Shown piece by piece: positions 36,646 through 47,186 of a DNA stretch of 64,000 nt; the first letter of the stretch is position 1; the number at the start of each line of letters is the position of its first letter. A program made the position numbers and the translations under genes. Source of the DNA: Nitrosovibrio sp. Nv6 (lineage in GTDB: Bacteria; Pseudomonadota; Gammaproteobacteria; Burkholderiales; Nitrosomonadaceae); NCBI RefSeq assembly GCF_900110495.1, contig NZ_FODX01000002.1:372001-436000 (forward strand), read 5' to 3'. The notes below the pieces were generated by a model. That model had not been told where the DNA came from, searched no databases, and saw only the letters and a list, made by a program, of their open reading frames with translations.

Positions 36646-37485
36646 ATGTCTCAGCCACCCCCTACAGTACTTTCTTTTGCTGCTAGCGACTCTACCGGTG
36701 GCGCGGGTATCCAGGCTGATATCCTTACGCTTGCCAGCATGGGGTGCCATCCTCTGACGGTGATCACCGCCGTTACTGTGCAGGATACGGCAGGAGTGGA
36801 CGACGTCTTGGCACTGGATCCGGAATGGGTGGTGGATCAGGCGCGCGCCGTCCTGGAAGACATGCCGGTGCATGTTTTTAAAATCGGACTACTAGGCAGC
36901 GTTGAAATTATCACCGCCATTGCCGAAGTGATTTCCGATTATCCCAATATTCCGCTGGTGCTGGACCCCGTGCTTGCCTCAGGCCGGGGCGACGAACTCG
37001 CCAGCGAGGAAATGGTGGCGGCGATGCGGGAATTGCTGCTTCCACAGGCAACCATCATTACCCCCAACAGCCTCGAAGCAAGGCGTCTGGCGCAGGATGA
37101 CGAGGATGACGACGATATGCCGCATCTGAATCAATGTGCAGGCCGGCTTTTGCATATGGGTTGCGAATATGTGTTAATCACTGGAACTCATGAAAATACA
37201 TCCCAGGTGGTCAACCATTTGTACGGGACGGATGGCATTGTTCGCACCGATTCCTGGGATCGACTGGCAGGCTCCTACCACGGGTCGGGCTGCACCCTTG
37301 CCTCGGCTATCGCCGCCGCGCTTGCAAACGGACTGCCGATCGCCGAAGGGGTCTATGAAGCGCAAGAGTATACCTGGCAGTCGCTTAAAGCAGGATTTCG
37401 TCCGGGGATGGGGCAACACCTGCCGGACAGATTATTCTGGGCCCGTGAGGATCACGATGGCGGAAACGGAAGCAAGGAAAAATGA
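36646..37485 (+). CDS. thiD: ThiD, HMP/HMP-phosphate kinase
   Basis: 279 residues. SFAASDSTGGAGIQADI and LAGSYHGSGCTLASAIAAAL are the ribokinase-fold ThiD signatures with the anion-hole GSGCT and catalytic Cys region. It phosphorylates hydroxymethylpyrimidine for thiamine synthesis. An acidic loop (DDEDDDDMP) is unusual. Its stop overlaps thiE by four bases. Confidence 0.93.
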   Translation: MSQPPPTVLSFAASDSTGGAGIQADILTLASMGCHPLTVITAVTVQDTAGVDDVLALDPEWVVDQARAVLEDMPVHVFKIGLLGSVEIITAIAEVISDYPNIPLVLDPVLASGRGDELASEEMVAAMRELLLPQATIITPNSLEARRLAQDDEDDDDMPHLNQCAGRLLHMGCEYVLITGTHENTSQVVNHLYGTDGIVRTDSWDRLAGSYHGSGCTLASAIAAALANGLPIAEGVYEAQEYTWQSLKAGFRPGMGQHLPDRLFWAREDHDGGNGSKEK

Positions 37486-38153
37486 TGCGGCCGAAGTTTT
37501 CCGGCCTGTATGCAATTACACCGGATGTGGCAGACACGTCGCGCCTCATCAGGATGACACAACTCGTGCTGGCAGGAGGCACGGCGCTCGTCCAATACCG
37601 CAGCAAGACAACCGATATTGCGCTGCGTTTGGAGCAGGCACATTCACTTGCTCATCTTTGCCGGAAATTCCGCGTACCCTTCATCATCAACGATTACCTT
37701 GATCTTGCAATGGAAGTCGGTGCGGATGGCGTACATTTGGGCCGGGACGATGTTGGCATAACCGAAGCGCGACGCGAGTTGGGGGCTGAAAAAATCATCG
37801 GCATCTCCTGTTACGGCAGCCTCGAATATGCCATTGAGGCCGAGCGCCAAGGGGCGGACTATGTCGCATTTGGTGCTTTTTTTCCTTCCGTCACTAAACC
37901 TGGCGCGATGCCTGCACCCGCAGACCTGTTGCGTCACGCGAAACTTGAACTGCATATTCCGATTGTCGCTATCGGGGGCATTACTCCCGATAATGCAGTA
38001 GGGCCGATACGGCAAGGCGCCGATATGGTGGCTGTCAGCAATGCGCTGTTTAATGCCCGGAACATTCGGTCCACAACTGAGAGCTTTTCCAGGTTATTTA
38101 ACCTGAACCATCACTCCACTTCTCATCATCATGGGGTAGCCAATGTCACGTAA
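37482..38153 (+). CDS. thiE: ThiE, thiamine-phosphate synthase
   Basis: 223 residues, TIM-barrel. [37 protein letters not shown] and [10 protein letters not shown] are conserved ThiE segments. It joins HMP-diphosphate and thiazole phosphate. The C-terminus carries a His/Ser-rich tail ([11 protein letters not shown]) that overlaps the first codons of hemL by 11 bases. Start could be ATG 37482 or 37485. Confidence 0.93.
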   Translation: MMRPKFSGLYAITPDVADTSRLIRMTQLVLAGGTALVQYRSKTTDIALRLEQAHSLAHLCRKFRVPFIINDYLDLAMEVGADGVHLGRDDVGITEARRELGAEKIIGISCYGSLEYAIEAERQGADYVAFGAFFPSVTKPGAMPAPADLLRHAKLELHIPIVAIGGITPDNAVGPIRQGADMVAVSNALFNARNIRSTTESFSRLFNLNHHSTSHHHGVANVT

Positions 38154-39423
38154 CCAGCAATTATTCGAACGCTCTCAAGAGTTCATTCCCGGCGGCGTTA
38201 ACTCGCCGGTTCGCGCCTTCAAGTCAGTGGGCGGAACACCTGTATTTTTTCAGCGGGGACAAGGCGCATATGCATGGGATGCGGATAATAAAATCTACAT
38301 CGATTATGTCGGCTCCTGGGGTCCATTGATTCTTGGCCATGCCCATCCTGAAGTGATAGCAGCAGTGCAGGCGGCAGCCCAAAAAGGCCTGACTTTTGGT
38401 GCGCCTACCGAGGCGGAATTGGAAATTGCGGAACTGCTATGCAAGCTTGTTTCTTCAATTGACCAGGTGAGGCTCGTGAGTTCAGGAACCGAGGCCACCA
38501 TGAGCGCCATTCGCCTGGCCAGAGGATATACCGGCAGGAACCGTATCATCAAATTCGAGGGCTGTTACCATGGCCATGACGACGCCTTGCTGGTCAAGGC
38601 AGGTTCAGGCGCCCTGACTTTCGGGCACCCGAGTTCCGCCGGCGTTCCAGCAGAGACCGCTTCCAGCACCGTGGTGCTGGATTACAACGATCTTGCAGGG
38701 GTGGAACAGGCGTTCAGTCAGTTCGGTAAAGAAATCGCTGCGGTGATCGTCGAACCGGTCGCGGGCAATATGAACCTGATAGCGCCGAAGCCCGGTTTCC
38801 TGCAGGGCCTGCGCGAGCTATGTACACAGCACGGCAGCGTCCTGATCTTTGATGAGGTGATGACGGGTTTTCGGGTTGGATTGGGATGCGCGCAGGGAAT
38901 GTATGGCATAACGCCCGATCTCACTACGCTCGGCAAAGTAATCGGCGGCGGCATGCCCATGGCGGCCTTCGGTGGCAGACGGGACATTATGCAGTGCCTG
39001 GCCCCATTGGGGGCGGTATACCAGGCGGGTACACTTTCAGGCAATCCTGTCGCAGTGGCTGCCGGGCTCGCCACGCTGAAGCTGGTGCAAATGCCGGGCT
39101 TCTACGAAAAGCTAGCCGCCAGTACCCGGCAACTTACCGAGGGTCTCGCGTCGGCTGCCAAAAAACACGGCATTGTTTTCAGTGCACAGGCAGTGGGAGG
39201 TATGTTCGGTCTATATTTCCGGAAGAATCCGCCGGAAAGCTATGCTGAGGTAATGAGTTGCGACAAGGAAGCTTTCAACCGCTTTTTCCATTCCATGCTT
39301 CAGGAAGGCATTTATTTCGCGCCATCGGCGTTTGAGGCCGGATTTGTTTCCGCTGCACATGGTGATGCCGAAATCAGCAAGACGCTGCTTGCGGCTGAAC
39401 AAGTATTTGGTGCAGGAAGTTAG
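38143..39423 (+). CDS. hemL: HemL, glutamate-1-semialdehyde 2,1-aminomutase
   Basis: 426 residues, standard length. [12 protein letters not shown], the PLP-phosphate-binding [27 protein letters not shown] and the Schiff-base lysine in [12 protein letters not shown] are present. It makes 5-aminolevulinate in the C5 haem pathway, whose first enzyme, HemA, is encoded at 52534-53787. It is translationally coupled to thiE and ends at a strong terminator. Confidence 0.95.
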   Translation: MSRNQQLFERSQEFIPGGVNSPVRAFKSVGGTPVFFQRGQGAYAWDADNKIYIDYVGSWGPLILGHAHPEVIAAVQAAAQKGLTFGAPTEAELEIAELLCKLVSSIDQVRLVSSGTEATMSAIRLARGYTGRNRIIKFEGCYHGHDDALLVKAGSGALTFGHPSSAGVPAETASSTVVLDYNDLAGVEQAFSQFGKEIAAVIVEPVAGNMNLIAPKPGFLQGLRELCTQHGSVLIFDEVMTGFRVGLGCAQGMYGITPDLTTLGKVIGGGMPMAAFGGRRDIMQCLAPLGAVYQAGTLSGNPVAVAAGLATLKLVQMPGFYEKLAASTRQLTEGLASAAKKHGIVFSAQAVGGMFGLYFRKNPPESYAEVMSCDKEAFNRFFHSMLQEGIYFAPSAFEAGFVSAAHGDAEISKTLLAAEQVFGAGS

Positions 39424-39436
39424 AAAGTAAAAAACG

Positions 39437-39462
39437 GCCCGGGCCGTCTCGACGGCTCGGGC
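39437..39462. terminator. Bidirectional terminator between hemL and cytochrome c4
   Basis: GCCCGGGCCGTC (39437-39448) pairs with GACGGCTCGGGC (39451-39462), a 12-base stem with a two-base loop and one G-T type mismatch. The left flank is AAAAAA, giving a U run for the leftward cytochrome transcript; the right flank ACTTTGAT is weaker. It sits between two convergent stops. Confidence 0.75.
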
Positions 39463-39474
39463 ACTTTGATCAGA

Positions 39475-40134
39475 TTAACGTAGGCCTGAAATAAACTCGG
39501 CTACCGCTCTCAGTTCCTTCTCCGTCATGCGCGACGTGATCATTTGCATCACATCGTTTTCATCGTTTGTACGCTGATCTGTCCGGAATGCCCGCAGTTG
39601 TGCAGCGGTATATTCAGAGTGCTGCCCGGCAAGTCGGGGATAGTTGGGCGGAAGACCAGCGCCATTTGGAGAATGGCAACCGGTGCAGGCGGGAACACTA
39701 GTTTCGAGATTGCCGCCGCGATATAGTTGTTCACCCTGTTCAGCGAGAGATTTGTCGTTGGCTACTCCGGGCCTGGGGATCTGCTGGGCAAAATAAGCGC
39801 CAAGGTTCTTCATGTCCTCCGGTGAAAGCGGCTCAACCATTGCGTTCATAATGGGGCTTTCCCGCACCGGAGGCTTGCCATCCTTTGATTTGTAATTATT
39901 CAACTGCTTGATGATATACTCGGCATGCTGGCCAGCCAGAATTGGATTCGCAGGAATAAGACTGTTGCCGTCCGCGTTGTGGCAAGCGGCGCATACCTGT
40001 GTGGCAATTTGCTGGCCTTTGGCTGCGTCTCCTTTATTACTATTATCGGCTTCGGCGGTCTGGGCGAAAACCTGGCCGGACAGGGCCAACGCGGCACAGG
40101 CCACAATGTTCGAAATTAGCTTCATGCCTTGCAT
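39475..40134 (-). CDS. Dihaem cytochrome c4
   Basis: 219 residues with a signal peptide cut near VFAQTAEA. Two cytochrome c domains have haem sites CAACH and CTGCH, each followed by a Met-ligand region (SPIMNAMVEPL and VMQMITSRMT). It is a periplasmic electron carrier, typically donating to terminal oxidases. ATG at 40134 is preferred because GGAG lies eight bases upstream; ATG at 40125 is an alternative. Confidence 0.93.
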   Translation of the reverse strand: MQGMKLISNIVACAALALSGQVFAQTAEADNSNKGDAAKGQQIATQVCAACHNADGNSLIPANPILAGQHAEYIIKQLNNYKSKDGKPPVRESPIMNAMVEPLSPEDMKNLGAYFAQQIPRPGVANDKSLAEQGEQLYRGGNLETSVPACTGCHSPNGAGLPPNYPRLAGQHSEYTAAQLRAFRTDQRTNDENDVMQMITSRMTEKELRAVAEFISGLR

Positions 40135-40220
40135 TCCTGGAACTCCGAAAAAAAGGTTTTGCGATTAACATGGCATTTTAACAAGGCAAAGGCTGAATAA
40201 CAACAATAAGCTATCGCCAG

Positions 40221-40841
40221 ATGAGAACATTATTTTTTCTATTGTTGTTTATCAACCTCGGTTTTGCCGTTTATATCCAACTGGAACCGGCTGCGAGAAG
40301 CGGTATTCAACCGGGGCCTGAGCTTCAGCCGGAAAAAATCAAACCCTTGCCCGCGGTTGCAGCGCCGGCAACCTGCCTGGAATGGGGAACCTTTGTTGAA
40401 GCGGAACTGGATCGTGTGGAGGCGGCGATTGCCAGGCATGAACTGAATGGCAAGATGGACCTGCGGGCAATGGGCAAGGCGCCTGTCTATTGGATACATA
40501 TTCCACCGCTCAGCAGCAAAAGGCACGCGGAGAAAAAAATCGGGGAGCTCAGGAGACGGGGAGTCACGACTTACACTCTCGTTCAAGACGATAGCAAGTG
40601 GAATAACGCCATCTCCATGGGATTCTTCGAGGATATAAAGGATGCCCAAGCTTCCATGGCGACACTCAGGAGCAAGGGCGTAAGATCAGCGATTATCGGA
40701 GCGCGCAACCTGGAGCAGGTGAAATTCGTGGCAAGCTCGCCGTCGGAAAGCCTGGCTGGGAAGATGATGGACTTGAAACAGGAATTCCCCGCCAGTGAGC
40801 TTAAGACAACCAGATGCAGTCAGGAAAAACAGTTTGATTGA
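40221..40841 (+). CDS. SPOR-domain protein
   Basis: 206 residues. An N-terminal hydrophobic segment (MRTLFFLLLFINLGFAVYI) anchors or exports it; a proline-rich linker follows, and residues about 90-165 form a SPOR-like fold (YWIHIPPLSSKRHAEKKIGE, then ISMGFFEDIKDAQASMATLR). SPOR domains bind denuded peptidoglycan at the septum. Divergent from cytochrome c4. Confidence 0.75.
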   Translation: MRTLFFLLLFINLGFAVYIQLEPAARSGIQPGPELQPEKIKPLPAVAAPATCLEWGTFVEAELDRVEAAIARHELNGKMDLRAMGKAPVYWIHIPPLSSKRHAEKKIGELRRRGVTTYTLVQDDSKWNNAISMGFFEDIKDAQASMATLRSKGVRSAIIGARNLEQVKFVASSPSESLAGKMMDLKQEFPASELKTTRCSQEKQFD

Positions 40842-41088
40842 ACTGCAAGGATACGGACAGGCTATTCGCCTTGTTCCAATCGCGAACAGGCGCTGATGTC
40901 CTGCCTCGTATTCGTATTCTCGTAAAAAATCGAACCAGCCCAAAATCGGTTTTTCGCTGATCCCATAGCTGACTTCCATGCTTTGACACGGGGCTTGCAA
41001 TGTCATGTTCTCGCCCCCATCATACGTTTTTTTGTTTGCCCCCGTTTTTCGCTTGCCCCAATAGCTTGTCCATCAATTCGGAATAATT

Positions 41089-41889
41089 ATGACATTGTCT
41101 CTCAAAACCCCTCAAGAGATAGAGAAAATGCGGGTAGCAGGTAAACTCGCATCGGAGGTGCTCGATTACATAACGCCCTTCGTTAAGCCCGGGGTTACCA
41201 CGGACGAGCTTGATACACTTTGCCATGATTATATGGTCAATGTGCAGAACACGATTCCAGCGCCGCTCAATTACGCCCCGCCGGGATATTCACCTTATCC
41301 AAAATCCATTTGTACCTCGGTCAATCATCAGGTTTGTCACGGGGTGCCGGGTCAGAAGAAACTTAAATCGGGCGACATCGTCAATATCGATGTGACAGTC
41401 ATCAAGGAGGGGTACCACGGTGACACCAGCCGCATGTATTACGTTGGCCAACCTGTAAACCCGGCCAGGCGCTTGTGTGAGATTACATATGAGTCAATGT
41501 GGCGCGGAATAGAGGAAATCAAGCCGGGAAAGCATTTGGGAGATATCGGCCACGCCATCCAGACCTTTGCCGAAAGTCATGGATATAGCGTCGTGAGAGA
41601 ATTCTGCGGCCATGGAATCGGCGCAAAATTCCATGAGGAGCCGCAGGTGCTCCATTATGGCCGCGCCGGTACCGGGCTTGAACTCAAAGCGGGGATGATT
41701 TTTACAGTCGAGCCGATGATCAACGCGGGGAAGGCTGGTATACGCCAAATGGCCGATGGCTGGACCATCGTAACCAAGGACCATAGCCTGTCGGCGCAAT
41801 GGGAACACACCGTTCTCGTCACCGAAACGGGGTACGAAGTGTTGACGCTATCCGCCGGTACACCACCGAAACCGGCTTATCGCTCCTGA
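41089..41889 (+). CDS. map: Methionine aminopeptidase, type I
   Basis: 266 residues, class Ia length. Metal ligands are recognisable: Asp in NIDVTVIKEGYHGDTSRM (two), His in CGHGIGAKFHEEP, Glu in FTVEPMIN and Glu in QWEHTVLVTE. It removes the initiator Met from nascent proteins. glnD follows in the same direction after 28 bases. Confidence 0.95.
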   Translation: MTLSLKTPQEIEKMRVAGKLASEVLDYITPFVKPGVTTDELDTLCHDYMVNVQNTIPAPLNYAPPGYSPYPKSICTSVNHQVCHGVPGQKKLKSGDIVNIDVTVIKEGYHGDTSRMYYVGQPVNPARRLCEITYESMWRGIEEIKPGKHLGDIGHAIQTFAESHGYSVVREFCGHGIGAKFHEEPQVLHYGRAGTGLELKAGMIFTVEPMINAGKAGIRQMADGWTIVTKDHSLSAQWEHTVLVTETGYEVLTLSAGTPPKPAYRS

Positions 41890-41917
41890 TCTGTCACGGA
41901 GGCCTGATACGAAGCCG

Positions 41918-44545
41918 TTGCCGGGTACTTTTAACATTGAGGCGATCAAGGAGACCCTGCTTCAAGGCCGTGAGTTATTGCGTCAGCGCTATTACAAAAA
42001 CAAGAACGGCGCGGCCTTGTTGCTGGACCACAGCCGACTGGTGGATGGTGTTCTGCGCCAGGTCTGGCGTGAAATGGAGATGCCTCGCTCCATCGCCTTA
42101 CTTGCGGTAGGCGGTTATGGCCGACGGCAGCTTTTCCCCCATTCCGACACAGATCTGCTGGTGCTGGTTTCCAAGGCGGAAGGCGAGGCCGCCGCAATAG
42201 ATCACGCTATCGAGACGCAACTGGAATGCTGGGTAAGATTGCTATGGGATATTGGGCTGGACGTTGGCCATAGCATCCGCACGATTCAGGAATGCGCTGA
42301 TGAGGCAGCGAAAGACATTACCGTGCAAACGAGTCTGCTGGAAGCCCGCCAGCTTGCCGGACATCGTCAATTGTTCACGGAATTTTCGCGCGTCATGCAG
42401 GCTATGCTTGAGCCGCGTCAATTTTTCAGAGCGAAGCAGCGTGAGCAGCAGCAGCGTCATGGCCGGTATCGGGATGTCACTTACAATCTTGAGCCCAATC
42501 TCAAGGAGAGCCCCGGCGGCCTTCGGGATTTGCAGAACATCTTGTGGATCAGCCGTGCCGCGGGATTGGGGAAGTCCTGGCCGGATCTCGCAAGGGGCGG
42601 ATTTATTACTCCCCGGGAAGCCCGCCTGGCGCAGCGTAATCAATCCATTTTGCAGGATCTTCGTATCCGGTTGCATTATCTTGCCGGAAGGCGAGAAGAC
42701 CGCCTGCTATTCGATTACCAGACGCCCCTCGCCAGTGAACTCAATATAACCGGCAAACGGCCGCGCCGTGCCGGTGAAATGCTGATGCAGCGGTATTACC
42801 GCGCTACAAAGGCCGTAACACAGATCAACACCATTCTGCTGCTTACGCTTCGCGCCGAGATTTTTCCCCATGAGGGCGCCGCTCCGGTCATTATCAATCC
42901 GCGTTTTCAGAAGCGCGGTGAATTGCTGGAGATACGCAACGAGGATATCTTCCGCCAATATCCAGGCGCGATTTTTGAAAGCGTTCTGCTGCTGCAACAG
43001 CATCCCGAATTGAAGGCTCGCAGTGCTGCTACGCTAAGGGCAATGTGGCGGGCCGCGCCGCTGATTAATGGCGCATTCAGGCGAGATCCTCGCCATTGCA
43101 CCCTGTTCATGGAAATCCTGCGCCAGCCGCGCGGATTAACGCGTGAGCTGCGTTTGATGAACCGCTACGGTATCCTGGGACGCTATATCCCGGCGTTCGG
43201 GCGCATTGTCGGCCAGATGCAGCACGATCTGTTTCACGTCTACACAGTGGATGAACATATCCTCATGGTGGTGCGAAATCTGCGGCGATTCATGGCGCCG
43301 GAATTCGCCCACGAATATCCGCTTTGCAGCCAGCTCATCCGTGAATTCGAACGGCCTGAAGTGCTCTATCTCGCAGGGTTATTCCACGATATTGCCAAAG
43401 GACGTCAGGGAAATCACTCGACGCTCGGCAAGGCGGACGCCCGTCGCTTCTGCCACCATCATCAAATGTTGGCGGAAGATGCAGAACTGGTTACGTGGCT
43501 GGTGGAAAATCACTTGCTCATGTCGAGCACGGCACAAAAAAAAGATATATCCGATACGGATGTGATTGCCGACTTCGCCCGACGCATGGGGAACGAGCGA
43601 CGCCTCATTGCGCTTTATCTGCTTACCGTTGCGGATATCCGAGGCACCAGTCCAAAAGTATGGAACGCATGGAAAAGCAAGCTGCTGGAAGACCTGTTCC
43701 AGGCAACGCGGCGTCATCTGTGCGGGGATACGTATCATGTGGGCGGAACGTTGAAAAACCGCAGAAACAGGATTCTGGAATTGCTGCAACTCGATAATAT
43801 TCCCGCCAGCGCTTATGAACAGCTCTGTTCAGCGCTCGACCCCACCTATCTGCTGCTGCATGAGCCAGAGGAGATTGTCTGGCACATGCGTCATTTGAGC
43901 CATCAAATGAAACCGGCAGCGCCCGTGGTGAAGGCACGCGTCTCACCCACGGGAACGGGCATCGAGGTACTGGTCTACACTGCTGATCAAGGGGACTTAT
44001 TCGCGCGTATTTGCGGTTTTTTCGATCGTATCGATTACAACATAGCGCAGGCAAAAATTCACACCACCCGTCATGGCTATGCTCTCGATAGTTTCCTTGT
44101 TCTCGACCCTCTCAATGTTACCCAGCGCCATCGCGATGTATTGGGCTTTATAGAACGCGAATTGACACAGCAATTAGCACAGCGGGCTCCCCTGGAACCC
44201 CCGTTGAAAGGACGCTTGAGCCGCCTTCTCAGGCATTTTCCGATTGAGCCGGAGGTCGATATCGAACCAGACGAGAAGGGCGCATATCATGTCCTGTCAA
44301 TCATTGCCGGCGATCAGCCTGGATTGCTGTCGCGCATCGCGCAAGTGCTGGTGCATTTTGGCGTGAATGTTCACAGCGCAAGAATAAATACGATGGGCGG
44401 ACGTGCCGAGGATACATTCCTGGTCACCGGGAATATTCTGGACGAATCACGGAGGCTGGTCCATTTGGAGACCGAACTGATAAAGGCGCTGCAGACGAAA
44501 GAGTCTCTGGACCAACCCTCCGTTAAGCGCGTATTTAACAACTGA
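41918..44545 (+). CDS. glnD: GlnD, bifunctional PII uridylyltransferase/uridylyl-removing enzyme
   Basis: 875 residues. The nucleotidyltransferase motif LLAVGGYGRRQLFPHSDTDL (about 62-81), a GlnE/GlnD middle domain, an HD hydrolase domain (LFHDIAKGRQGNHS) and two C-terminal ACT domains (EVLVYTADQGDLFARICGFF; LSIIAGDQPGLLSRIAQVL) are in the usual order. It senses glutamine and modifies PII, linking to ammonium control. No in-frame ATG fits; TTG at 41918 lies 15 bases after CGGAGG, so the exact start is uncertain. Confidence 0.93.
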   Translation: MPGTFNIEAIKETLLQGRELLRQRYYKNKNGAALLLDHSRLVDGVLRQVWREMEMPRSIALLAVGGYGRRQLFPHSDTDLLVLVSKAEGEAAAIDHAIETQLECWVRLLWDIGLDVGHSIRTIQECADEAAKDITVQTSLLEARQLAGHRQLFTEFSRVMQAMLEPRQFFRAKQREQQQRHGRYRDVTYNLEPNLKESPGGLRDLQNILWISRAAGLGKSWPDLARGGFITPREARLAQRNQSILQDLRIRLHYLAGRREDRLLFDYQTPLASELNITGKRPRRAGEMLMQRYYRATKAVTQINTILLLTLRAEIFPHEGAAPVIINPRFQKRGELLEIRNEDIFRQYPGAIFESVLLLQQHPELKARSAATLRAMWRAAPLINGAFRRDPRHCTLFMEILRQPRGLTRELRLMNRYGILGRYIPAFGRIVGQMQHDLFHVYTVDEHILMVVRNLRRFMAPEFAHEYPLCSQLIREFERPEVLYLAGLFHDIAKGRQGNHSTLGKADARRFCHHHQMLAEDAELVTWLVENHLLMSSTAQKKDISDTDVIADFARRMGNERRLIALYLLTVADIRGTSPKVWNAWKSKLLEDLFQATRRHLCGDTYHVGGTLKNRRNRILELLQLDNIPASAYEQLCSALDPTYLLLHEPEEIVWHMRHLSHQMKPAAPVVKARVSPTGTGIEVLVYTADQGDLFARICGFFDRIDYNIAQAKIHTTRHGYALDSFLVLDPLNVTQRHRDVLGFIERELTQQLAQRAPLEPPLKGRLSRLLRHFPIEPEVDIEPDEKGAYHVLSIIAGDQPGLLSRIAQVLVHFGVNVHSARINTMGGRAEDTFLVTGNILDESRRLVHLETELIKALQTKESLDQPSVKRVFNN

Positions 44546-44615
44546 GTGGGCGATGATAGGCAGCGATAGCCGGGATATTACAAGCCGCATGATAGTCCGG
44601 CGCGCTATCGACAGT

Positions 44616-44680
44616 TTTTGTAGGATAGGTGGAGCGTAGCGTAACCCATCGAAGTGATTACGATGGGTTACGGTTTTCAG
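44616..44680 (+). repeat. Dispersed repeat copy with hairpin downstream of glnD
   Basis: TTTTGTAGGATAGGTGGAGC through GTAACCCATCG (to 44651) is followed by CGATGGGTTAC (44661-44671), an 11-base perfect inverted repeat with a nine-base loop. A related copy in inverse orientation lies at 59889-59927. The unit resembles a dispersed repeat (GGATGGGTGGAGCG...ACCCATC) common in many proteobacterial intergenic regions. It may also terminate glnD transcription, since TTTT follows. Confidence 0.6.
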
Positions 44681-44757
44681 CCCCTACCTATGCCGATCTT
44701 CGAGGTAGGACTTGCTTCACGTGCTGGCGTGGCTTGTATCCCGATTTCACGATTGGC

Positions 44758-47070
44758 TCATGCTGTTGCATCGGCGGATTCAGTTTGCGAAACTTCCAGG
44801 CGGGCGCGTAACAGGGCCGCAGCCTCGACCATCCGCTTCAAGGCTGTGACGACTTCCGGCCAACCGCGTGTTTTCAAGCCGCAATCGGGGTTGACCCATA
44901 GTTGTTCCGGATCGATCACCTGACAAGCTTTTTCCAACAATTCCAGCATTTCCCTGGTTTGAGGAATCCGCGGCGAGTGAATGTCGTACACACCCGGGCC
45001 TATCTCGTTGGGATACTTGAAATGGCCGAATGCGTCCAGCAGCTCCATTCGTGAGCGCGAGGTTTCGATCGTAATCACGTCCGCGTCCATATCCGCAATG
45101 GCCGGCAGAATATCGTGGAATTCCGAATAGCACATATGGGTGTGTATCTGGGTCTCATCCCTTACGCCAGAGCTGGCTACGCGGAATGCTTCCACTGCCC
45201 ATTGGAGATATCCGTTCCAATCGCATTTTTTAAGCGGCAATCCTTCGCGAAAGGCCGGTTCATCAATCTGAATAATGCCTATGCCAGCGTGCTCCAGATC
45301 GACAACTTCATCGCGGATGGCAAGCGCGAGCTGGAGGGCCGTGAGGGAACGCGGTTGATCGTCGCGCACGAACGACCACATCAGCATTGTTATCGGACCC
45401 GTCAACATGCCTTTGACCGGTTTTTCGGTCTGGCTTTGTGCGTATTGAATCCAATCCACGGTCATCGGCTCGGGACGGTAGATATCACCATAGAGAATCG
45501 GCGGCTTTACGCAGCGGGACCCGTAGCTTTGAACCCATCCGTTTTCGGTGAATGCGTAGCCCCACAACTGCTCGCCGAAATACTCCACCATATCGTTACG
45601 CTCGGGTTCTCCATGCACGAATACGTCCAGACCGATTTCCTCCTGCTTTTTTATTACCAGCCGTATCTCGTCGCGCATCGCTTCCAGATACTGCAAATTG
45701 CCGAGTTCGCCTTTTTTGAAAGCTGCGCGAGCCTGACGGATCTCCGGTGTCTGGGGAAATGAGCCGATGGTTGTGGTGGGTAAAAGAGGAAGCTGTAGAC
45801 GCTCCCGTTGCAGCACCTGGCGCACGGCGAACGGATTTGCACGCCCGATATCATCCTGCGTCAGGCGTTGCAGGCGCTCCTGCATTACCGGGCTGTGTAT
45901 GCGCGGCGATTCCGCACGCGCTTGTCTTGCTTTGACAGACGCGTCCAATGCGTCGCGTATCGCATCTTCTCCCTGATTCAAACCTCGTCCGAGGGTTGAA
46001 ATCTCACTCAATTTCTGCGCGGAAAAAGCAAGCCAACCCCTGGTTTCATCATCCAACCGGGTTTCCAGTTCGAGATCGACCGGGCAATGCAAAAGCGAAC
46101 AGCTGGGCGCAATCCACAATCTTTCACCCAGGATGGACTGTGCGCGTGACAGAATCGAGAATGCCTGCACGAGATCGGCGCGCCACACGTTGCGTCCATC
46201 GACGACACCCAGAGACAGCACTTTACCCGCCGGATAGTCATCGAGAAAAGTATCGAGCTGACCCGGTGCGCGGCATAAATCGATATGCAAGCCGTCTACC
46301 GGCAGCTTCTTCAAGCGGGCAGCATGATTGTCCACGGCTTCGAAATAGGTCGTCAATAACAGCTTCGGCAGCTTCGTTCCGGACTCCCGCAACGCAGCAT
46401 ACGCCGCCTCCAGGCTGCTCAGCCAGTCAGCGTCCAGATCAAGCGCCAGCAGCGGCTCGTCAATTTGCACCCATTCCACGCCCAGGGAAGCAAGCCGGGC
46501 AAGAATATCCCGGTAGACCGGCAGCAAATCCGCCAGCAGGTCGAGGCGGCTGAGCCCAGGAGCGGTCTCCTTGCCCAGGTATAAATAAGTCAGCGGTCCG
46601 ATCAGTACCACTTTTGGAGAAATGCCGAGAGCGCGGGCTTCAGCCACTTCATTGAAGAGTTGCGATGAACCGATACGAAACGTGGTGTGCGCGTCGAATT
46701 CCGGTACGATGTAATGGTAGTTGGTATCGAACCACTTGGTCATCTCCATGGCGGGCTGATTCGCGGTTCCACGCGCCATCGCGAAATATAAGTCCAGGCC
46801 GACATCACCGCCGCCTGCATTAAATCGCGCAGGTGTCGCACCGAGCAACGCTGTCATATTCAGCATCTGGTCATACAGCGCAAAATCTCCGGCTGGGATA
46901 AGATCAATGCCATTGTCCCGCTGCAAAGTCCAGTGCCGCTTCCGCAATTCCGCCGCTGTGGCTTCCAGCCGCTCATTATTGATGTCGCCACGCCAGTATG
47001 CCTCAAGCGCCTTCTTCAACTCCCGCCCCGCGCCAATGCGCGGGAAACCCAGGTTGTGTGTCAGTGCCAT
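44758..47070 (-). CDS. metE: MetE, cobalamin-independent methionine synthase
   Basis: 770 residues from ATG at 47070 ([20 protein letters not shown]), preceded by GGGGGC; a GTG five codons upstream is less likely. The zinc site is visible as HTHMCYSEF (His and Cys) and [12 protein letters not shown] (Cys), and [14 protein letters not shown] is conserved. It transfers methyl from methyltetrahydropteroyl-triglutamate to homocysteine. Divergent from metR with a MetR box between. Confidence 0.95.
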   Translation of the reverse strand: MALTHNLGFPRIGAGRELKKALEAYWRGDINNERLEATAAELRKRHWTLQRDNGIDLIPAGDFALYDQMLNMTALLGATPARFNAGGGDVGLDLYFAMARGTANQPAMEMTKWFDTNYHYIVPEFDAHTTFRIGSSQLFNEVAEARALGISPKVVLIGPLTYLYLGKETAPGLSRLDLLADLLPVYRDILARLASLGVEWVQIDEPLLALDLDADWLSSLEAAYAALRESGTKLPKLLLTTYFEAVDNHAARLKKLPVDGLHIDLCRAPGQLDTFLDDYPAGKVLSLGVVDGRNVWRADLVQAFSILSRAQSILGERLWIAPSCSLLHCPVDLELETRLDDETRGWLAFSAQKLSEISTLGRGLNQGEDAIRDALDASVKARQARAESPRIHSPVMQERLQRLTQDDIGRANPFAVRQVLQRERLQLPLLPTTTIGSFPQTPEIRQARAAFKKGELGNLQYLEAMRDEIRLVIKKQEEIGLDVFVHGEPERNDMVEYFGEQLWGYAFTENGWVQSYGSRCVKPPILYGDIYRPEPMTVDWIQYAQSQTEKPVKGMLTGPITMLMWSFVRDDQPRSLTALQLALAIRDEVVDLEHAGIGIIQIDEPAFREGLPLKKCDWNGYLQWAVEAFRVASSGVRDETQIHTHMCYSEFHDILPAIADMDADVITIETSRSRMELLDAFGHFKYPNEIGPGVYDIHSPRIPQTREMLELLEKACQVIDPEQLWVNPDCGLKTRGWPEVVTALKRMVEAAALLRARLEVSQTESADATA

Positions 47071-47162
47071 AGTGATTGCCCCCACGTTAGTTGCAATTGC
47101 AGTAAGGAACGATTGTGTGGCAGACTGATCTATGAATCAAATGAAAATTTATAAAATATTAA

Positions 47163-47175
47163 TGAATATAATTCA
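47163..47175. promoter_or_regulatory. MetR-binding site
   Basis: TGAATATAATTCA is a perfect match to the LysR-type MetR consensus TGAA-N5-TTCA. It lies 12 bases before the metR start and about 93 bases upstream of metE, so it is likely the autoregulatory site; an upstream activation site for metE may also lie in this gap. Confidence 0.7.
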
Positions 47176-47186
47176 TATCAAAACTC

